A stretch of DNA of 33,801 bases from Gammaproteobacteria bacterium (GTDB lineage: Bacteria; Pseudomonadota; Gammaproteobacteria; Pseudomonadales; Azotimanducaceae): contig DTZW01000115.1 in NCBI GenBank assembly GCA_012961165.1, positions 1 through 33,801 on the forward strand, in the 5' to 3' direction. Positions within the stretch are counted from its first letter, which is position 1. Each line of letters opens with the position of its first letter. The notes under the pieces were generated by a model that worked only from the letters and a program-made list of their open reading frames with translations, was not told where the DNA came from and did not search any database. This document shows positions 28,241-33,801 of the stretch, piece after piece. The position numbers were made by a program, and so were the translations under genes.

Positions 28241-29071
28241 TTAGCCACCAAGCCCAGTCAGCTCTGCGCTGACATCCCAAAGTTTCTTACACAGCGATCC
28301 ATCATCTGCCTGGGAGGAATAATCCGTCAGTTCACATTGGTCATAATATTTGCCGTTGGTCTCAGCCAGCGCCGGGTCACTCGCCAGCATAATGTTGGTC
28401 AGCGCACCCTTTTCCGGAGAGATAAAAATCATTCCGATAATTTTGCGAAGCAGCCATGGCAGGTCGCGCAGAATATCCGTTGAAACCGCGCCCGGGTGCA
28501 GGACGTTAGATGTAACACCCGTACCTTCCAGTTGCCTGGCAAGTTCTATCCCAAACAGCACGTTTGCCAGCTTGGAACCATTGTACGCAGACTGGCTGTT
28601 GTATTTTTCATAGCCTTTGAAAACATCGAAATCAATCTCGCCAGCTTTATGTAACTTGGACGACACTGTCACTACCCGCGCCGGCGCACTTACCTTCAGA
28701 CAATCCAGCAACAGATTGGTGAGCAGAAAATGACTCAGGTGATTCACCCCCATTTGCATCTCGAAACCGTCAACGGTAATTCTCTGTTTTGGCGGAAAAA
28801 CCCCGGCATTGTTAATCAACACATCTAAACGGTCATATCGGCCCAGGAAGTTGGCCGCAAGGTTACGCACACTTCCAAGGTTATCGAGTTCAACTGGCAG
28901 GTTGATGGCCTGCGTCGACGCGCCTGCATTGATCACCTTCAGCGCAGCAGTCGTCTTGGCGGTATCCCTGCATGCAAGGACAACTTCCGCACCCTGCTTT
29001 GCCAATTCTCTTGCGGTAACTATTCCAATGCCACTATTGCCGCCGGTGATTAAAACTCGCTTACCTTCCAT
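28241..29071 (-). CDS. Short-chain dehydrogenase/reductase (retinol dehydrogenase-like)
   Basis: KRVLITGGNSGIGIVTARELAKQGAEVVLACRD; NNAGVFPP; YNGSKLAN (YxxxK). Confidence 0.92.
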   Translation of the reverse strand: MEGKRVLITGGNSGIGIVTARELAKQGAEVVLACRDTAKTTAALKVINAGASTQAINLPVELDNLGSVRNLAANFLGRYDRLDVLINNAGVFPPKQRITVDGFEMQMGVNHLSHFLLTNLLLDCLKVSAPARVVTVSSKLHKAGEIDFDVFKGYEKYNSQSAYNGSKLANVLFGIELARQLEGTGVTSNVLHPGAVSTDILRDLPWLLRKIIGMIFISPEKGALTNIMLASDPALAETNGKYYDQCELTDYSSQADDGSLCKKLWDVSAELTGLGG

Positions 29072-29095
29072 CTCCGCGCTCCTGTCTATTGCTGG

Positions 29096-30316
29096 TTAGG
29101 TTTCAACCTTTACTGTAACCGGTTGACGTTTTACATCGTAGAGGCTCGTTGCCAGGTACAGGTAGGCAATGATCAACAGCATGCCGAGACCTGGCACCAA
29201 TACTGCGTTTCGAACACCCATGTATTCAACCAACACCCCGATAATAGCAGAACCGATCGGCATACCACCCATCATGCCAAGCGTGAAAACACTCAGGATT
29301 CTCGCCCGATGGGTCGGTGGTGAAGCTTCCTGCACGATGGCTCGCGACAGGGTCATGGAGATACCGCCGCACATACCCCAGACGTAGATCACCCCATAGA
29401 ACGCGAGCTCAGAGAGCTCAAAGTACAGGCAGGACACCACCAGCGCACTGAACCACCCTCCCAGGATCAGTGCCCGGCCCGGCCGTGCAATCCCTCCCCG
29501 GTGCATCACAAATAAAATAATGGTGCACATCCCCAACATGTTTGACGCATAGGCCATGGCGATACCACTCGCGCCGCCGCCAAAAATATCACGCACCATC
29601 AACGGCAGGATGACCATATAAGAAGAAGCAAAGAAAAGGCCGATACCAAAGATCAGGATAATCGCTGGCCGTATTTTCTCGGACTGCCAGGCAACCAGCA
29701 GACCCGCCTTGATATTCTCGAGCGGAGACTCGTGTGCGGTATCACCAGGCTCTACAGGCATGGCAGGCAGGCGGTGGGTCGTAACGGCAGAACACATCAT
29801 GAAGAACGACATGAAACAGAGGACCCCAATCGGCCCCATCACATCTGCGCTGGAACCAATCGCAAAGCCAAGAATCTGGATGCCAAACTGTACGCCAATG
29901 ACCAGGGTAACAACCCCCTGCACGTTTTCACCGGCGACCCGGTTAAGCATGGCATCCCGCGCCGGTTGGGCGAAAGCGCCTAAGCAACCTGCAAGAACCA
30001 CCCAGCAAAGCAGGAGTTCGTAGCTCACTATGTCCACATAGAAAAAAACGGCAACAATCAGTGGCGGCACAGCCAGCAATGACGCCAGTAAGACTGACAA
30101 CCTGCGCTGGTCGACCCGGTCACCCAGCCAGCCACCAAACAGGACCAGGAACAACATTGGCAAGGGTCCTGCCATCTGCGCGATCCCCACCTTGATCGGT
30201 GACTCCTGCAGATAAACGGCAATCAACCAGGGAAAAAGCACCGCCTGGATCCCTCCCGGCACCAGGTAAAAGGCGGTACTGCCCAGGTACCATTTCAAAT
30301 CATGGGTTAACTTCAT
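29096..30316 (-). CDS. MFS transporter
   Basis: 406 aa with about 12 hydrophobic helices; LFGGWLGDRVDQRRL motif. Confidence 0.88.
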   Translation of the reverse strand: MKLTHDLKWYLGSTAFYLVPGGIQAVLFPWLIAVYLQESPIKVGIAQMAGPLPMLFLVLFGGWLGDRVDQRRLSVLLASLLAVPPLIVAVFFYVDIVSYELLLCWVVLAGCLGAFAQPARDAMLNRVAGENVQGVVTLVIGVQFGIQILGFAIGSSADVMGPIGVLCFMSFFMMCSAVTTHRLPAMPVEPGDTAHESPLENIKAGLLVAWQSEKIRPAIILIFGIGLFFASSYMVILPLMVRDIFGGGASGIAMAYASNMLGMCTIILFVMHRGGIARPGRALILGGWFSALVVSCLYFELSELAFYGVIYVWGMCGGISMTLSRAIVQEASPPTHRARILSVFTLGMMGGMPIGSAIIGVLVEYMGVRNAVLVPGLGMLLIIAYLYLATSLYDVKRQPVTVKVET

Positions 30317-30948
30317 GGGCTGGCAGCCATCTTCCTGGAGAAATCCCGCCGGGTTCGCTCGTCAATGGGCGCCGCAAGATATCGCCCGAGTTGATCCGCA
30401 CTCAGTTTGCTGTGCGCATCTTTGAAGAATGTCTGTAATGGAATTCGGTCACCGTCGTAAGGCCGGTGAGCTAATTCATCTCCTGCCTGCACATCACCCG
30501 TCTCGAGCACCCTGCAGTAGGCACCAGATCGTCCGGCCTTCATGAATTTTTTAGCAAACTGTTTGTCACCCATCCGTGAGGCAAGGGTGCTGCAAGGAAT
30601 ACGCGGCGCACTTACCTGAAGGGTCACCGATTCAGAAAACAGAACATCACCAACACATATCCCACACAAATCCTGTCCGGAGGTAGTAAAGTTCTCGCCA
30701 AACGTTCCGGCAGGAACGTCCTGACCCAGCGCCTCTGCCCACCAGGCGTAGTCCTCGACGCTATAAAGGTAGATGGCCTGGTCTGGTCCCCCATGGTGTT
30801 TCCTATCGCAGATCGCATCGCCCGGCAACCCGAGCTCGCACACAGCAATCGGCCCTTCAGACAGTTCCTTGAAGATGCCTGTCTCGCGTTTCCTGCCGTT
30901 AACCGTCAGCAGAGTACGAGACCCAATATTGATTTGTTCGATGCGCAC
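30313..30948 (-). CDS. MOSC domain protein, YiiM-like
   Basis: GDAICDRKHHGGPDQAIYLYSVEDYAWWAEAL...GTFGENFTTSGQD; C-terminal 3-alpha-like region; GTG start chosen (VRIEQINIGSR). Confidence 0.85.
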   Translation of the reverse strand: MRIEQINIGSRTLLTVNGRKRETGIFKELSEGPIAVCELGLPGDAICDRKHHGGPDQAIYLYSVEDYAWWAEALGQDVPAGTFGENFTTSGQDLCGICVGDVLFSESVTLQVSAPRIPCSTLASRMGDKQFAKKFMKAGRSGAYCRVLETGDVQAGDELAHRPYDGDRIPLQTFFKDAHSKLSADQLGRYLAAPIDERTRRDFSRKMAASP

Positions 30949-31119
30949 AGCGCCACTCCAACATACTGATTGATGATGCTTAGTATGCACTTTTGAGCAG
31001 AATGCCGGATCATGTTTCATCGATGAAAAATTGGAATGTAACACTGTCCAATTATTCCATTATTTGATCCGCCTGCTGCTGATACATTGCCCGCTCAAAT
31101 AACCGAACGAGGACAGGAC

Positions 31120-32713
31120 ATGTCTGCTTACCTGAAGGAAATAGAATCCGTAGAAAGACTACGCGAGGCACAGGGTGAAGCCTGGAACGGGATCAACCCG
31201 GAGTCCGCAGTACGAATGAAGTGGCAAAACCGCTTCAAGACCGGCCTCGATATCGCGCAACACACAGCGAATGTCATGCGAAAAGACATGGCAGAATACG
31301 ATGCAGACTCTTCAAAGTACACCCAGTCACTGGGTTGCTGGCATGGTTTTGTCGCCCAGCAGAAAGCGATTGCCATCAAGCGCCATCGCGGCACGCTGGA
31401 TAAGAAATACGTTTACTTGTCTGGCTGGATGGTAGCCGCACTAAGATCCAAGTTTGGTCCCCTTCCTGACCAGTCTATGCACGAAAAGACAGCTGTACCG
31501 AGCCTTATCTCAGAAATCTACACGTTCCTGAAGCAGGCCGATGCGGTAGAACTGGAGCGCGTATTTGCGGCACTGGATGACGCCCGCGAAAATGGCGGTG
31601 ACGTAACAGCCCTACTCAAACAAATTGATGAGTTTGAGACACGTGGTGCCTATTATCGCGGATATCGACGCCGGTTTCGGTAACGAAGAAGCCACCTACC
31701 TGCTGGCCAAGCAGATGATTGAAGCGGGCGCCTGTGCTATCCAGATCGAAAACCAGGTCTCTGAAGTGAAACAGTGTGGCCACCAGGCCGGCAAGGTGAC
31801 GGTTCCACACGAAATATTCCTGGCCAAGATCAACGCTGTTCGTTACGCCTTCCTGGAGCTCGGTATCGACAACGGTATTATCGTTGCCCGTACTGACTCT
31901 CTTGGTGCAGGCCTGACCCAGATGGTGCCTGTCTCTAAAGAGCCAGGCGACCTCGCCGCACAGTACAACAGTTTCCTTGAAACAAAGCCTGTTCACGACA
32001 TCAGCGAACTGCTGGAAAATGACATCACCATCCACCAGGGCGGCAACCTGGTGAAGCCAGTGAGACTGGATAACGGCCTGTATGCTTTCCGTGAGGGCAC
32101 TGGTGTTGATCGTGTCGTTCTCGACTGTATCACCAGTCTGCGTCATGGCGCTGACCTTCTCTGGATTGAAACCGAGAAGCCGAACGTCGCCCAAATCGCA
32201 GAGATGGTAAACAAGGTTCGTGAAACAATTCCTGATGCCAAGCTGGTTTATAACAACTCTCCTTCTTTCAACTGGACTATGAAATTCCGCGAACAGGTTC
32301 TGGAAGAGTGGACGGCAAAGGGCAAAGACGTTTCAGCTTACCCAACAGATGGCCAGGGCCTGATGGCGGAAAGCCTGGATGATACCGAGCTGGCCCAGGA
32401 AGCAGATCGATTGATCCAGTCTTTCCAGGCAGATGCGGCTCGTGACGCGGGTATTTTCCATCATCTGATCACTCTGCCAACTTACCATGAGACAGCGCTG
32501 GGTGTGGATACGCTGTCTGAGGGCTACTTCGGTGATGAAGCGATGCTTGCCTACGTGAAGGGTGTACAGCGCACAGAAATCCGTCGCCAGATGAACGTGG
32601 TCAAGCACCAGGAAATGGCTGGTACGACCATGGGTGACCACCATAAGGAATACTTTGCGGGTGAGAACGCGCTCCTTGCGGGTGGTAAAGACAACACGAT
32701 GAGTCAGTTCTAG
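31120..32713 (+). pseudogene. aceA: Isocitrate lyase, interrupted by an apparent 2-nt deletion near 31639-31642
   Basis: MSAYLKEIESVERLREAQGEAWNGINPESAVRMKWQNRFKTGLDIAQHTA...LLKQIDEFET then, in another frame, HVVPIIADIDAGFGNEEATYLLAKQMIEAG...KQCGHQAGKVTVPHE...DNTMSQF. Confidence 0.9.
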
Positions 32714-32765
32714 ATTTTGATTCAAGTGAGTGGTTAAGGGTAGAGAGCCTTCTCTTCCAAATTTA

Positions 32766-32793
32766 GGGGTAGTGACCAACTACCCTTTTTTTT
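32766..32793 (+). terminator. Rho-independent terminator after isocitrate lyase
   Basis: GGGTAG-TGACCAA-CTACCC followed by 8 T. Confidence 0.92.
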
Positions 32794-32821
32794 GCATGCC
32801 GTTTACTGCCACAATGGTGTC

Positions 32822-33801
32822 ATGCATGACGTACTTATCATTGGATCGGGCAGCGCAGGGGCAGTGATCGCTAGCCGCGTGTCCGAAGACCCAAACCGGA
32901 CAGTTTTGTTAGTTGAAGCCGGTCCAGATTATCCGGACCTCAGCGACACGCCCTTCGACCTGATTAACTCTCACAACAATTCCTATACCAACCACGATTG
33001 GGGGCTCAACTACGAACCCACCCGGGGACGGGAAGTCAATTTCCCCCGCGGCCGTGTTACTGGTGGCTCCAGCGCTGTGAATACCACTATTGCACTAAGG
33101 GGCATACCGGAAGATTATGACGAATGGGCCGAGCTCGGTTGCCCCGCCTGGCAATGGAAGAAAGTATTACCCGCCTTCAACAGGCTGGAACGCGACCTGG
33201 ATTACGGCACCGAGTCCTACCACGGTGACGCCGGGCCCATCTCGATTCGCCGCTACCCCAAAGAAGAACTGGAACCGCAACACCAGGCATTTCTGGATAG
33301 TGCTGATAGGCTTGGCTACAAATACTGCGCTGACGCTAACGATCCTGATGATGATGGCGCCGGTCCCCACCCGATGAATAAGCTGGGTCGCCTTCGGGTG
33401 TCGACCGCTGTGGGTTACCTTGCACCCGCTCGCATTCGCCCTAACCTGTCTATCCGCGCAAACACCACGGTGACGCGCATCCTGTTTGTTGGCCGCAAGG
33501 CAACCGGGGTTGAGGTACAAAACGCCGACGGTTCCACTGAAACGCTTAACGCGAACCTGGTTGTACTTTCAGCGGGCGCACTCATGTCACCGAAGATTCT
33601 GATGCATTCCGGCATCGGTCCGAAAACATCGCTCGAGTCATTTAATATTGACCTTGTCGGCGAGGAGCCGGGGGTCGGGCAGAACCTTTGCGATCATCCC
33701 GCCCTTAGTGTCGTATGCGAAGTAAATGACCCTTCGATAATCAATCACGACCAGCCCATCATCCAGACCATATTACGTTATACAGCCGAAGGCTCAGACA
33801 A
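32822..33801 (+). CDS. GMC family oxidoreductase, 3' truncated by window edge
   Basis: MHDVLIIGSGSAGAVIASRVSEDPNRTVLLVEAGPDYPD...FPRGRVTGGSSAVNTTIALRG...LVVLSAGALMSPKILMHSGIGP; open to the last base, absent from the ORF track because it has no stop. Confidence 0.92.
   Translation, partial: MHDVLIIGSGSAGAVIASRVSEDPNRTVLLVEAGPDYPDLSDTPFDLINSHNNSYTNHDWGLNYEPTRGREVNFPRGRVTGGSSAVNTTIALRGIPEDYDEWAELGCPAWQWKKVLPAFNRLERDLDYGTESYHGDAGPISIRRYPKEELEPQHQAFLDSADRLGYKYCADANDPDDDGAGPHPMNKLGRLRVSTAVGYLAPARIRPNLSIRANTTVTRILFVGRKATGVEVQNADGSTETLNANLVVLSAGALMSPKILMHSGIGPKTSLESFNIDLVGEEPGVGQNLCDHPALSVVCEVNDPSIINHDQPIIQTILRYTAEGSD

Noticed and set aside
1-33801. CRISPR arrays, rRNA operons, intact transposase/integrase, toxin-antitoxin or phage-defence cassettes
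   Set aside because: Looked for repeat-spacer periodicity and hallmark motifs on both strands; none found.

Overview
Gammaproteobacteria-like chromosomal window (inference from protein families). Left end: a Lol-like operon with a LolA-like C-terminus, two FtsX-type permeases, a LolD-type ATPase and an outer-membrane beta-barrel protein. Centre (about 4.6-19 kb): an accessory region with a CARDB-domain protein, a haloalkane dehalogenase, a pfam10118-type metal hydrolase plus membrane protein, an AGPS-like FAD oxidase, a tandem VOC protein and a Tat/lipobox carotenoid oxygenase. This part also holds several truncated or decayed genes (TetR, thiolase, metallo-beta-lactamase fold, methyltransferase, membrane protein) and two families of dispersed repeats. 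Right part (about 19-33.8 kb): MAPEG, EthD, MFS, PRISE-like SDR, VOC, rhodanese, an 11-repeat MORN protein in tandem with an LLM oxidoreductase and a GMC oxidoreductase, SDR, MFS, a YiiM-like MOSC protein, isocitrate lyase carrying an apparent 2-nt frameshift, and a second GMC oxidoreductase running off the end. I found no CRISPR array, rRNA, intact tRNA or intact transposase. No clearly new multi-gene system can be demonstrated from sequence alone. The best leads are the repeat families tied to gene truncations, the 14-bp tandem repeat upstream of the dehalogenase, the isocitrate lyase frameshift and the MORN-LLM-GMC gene set.
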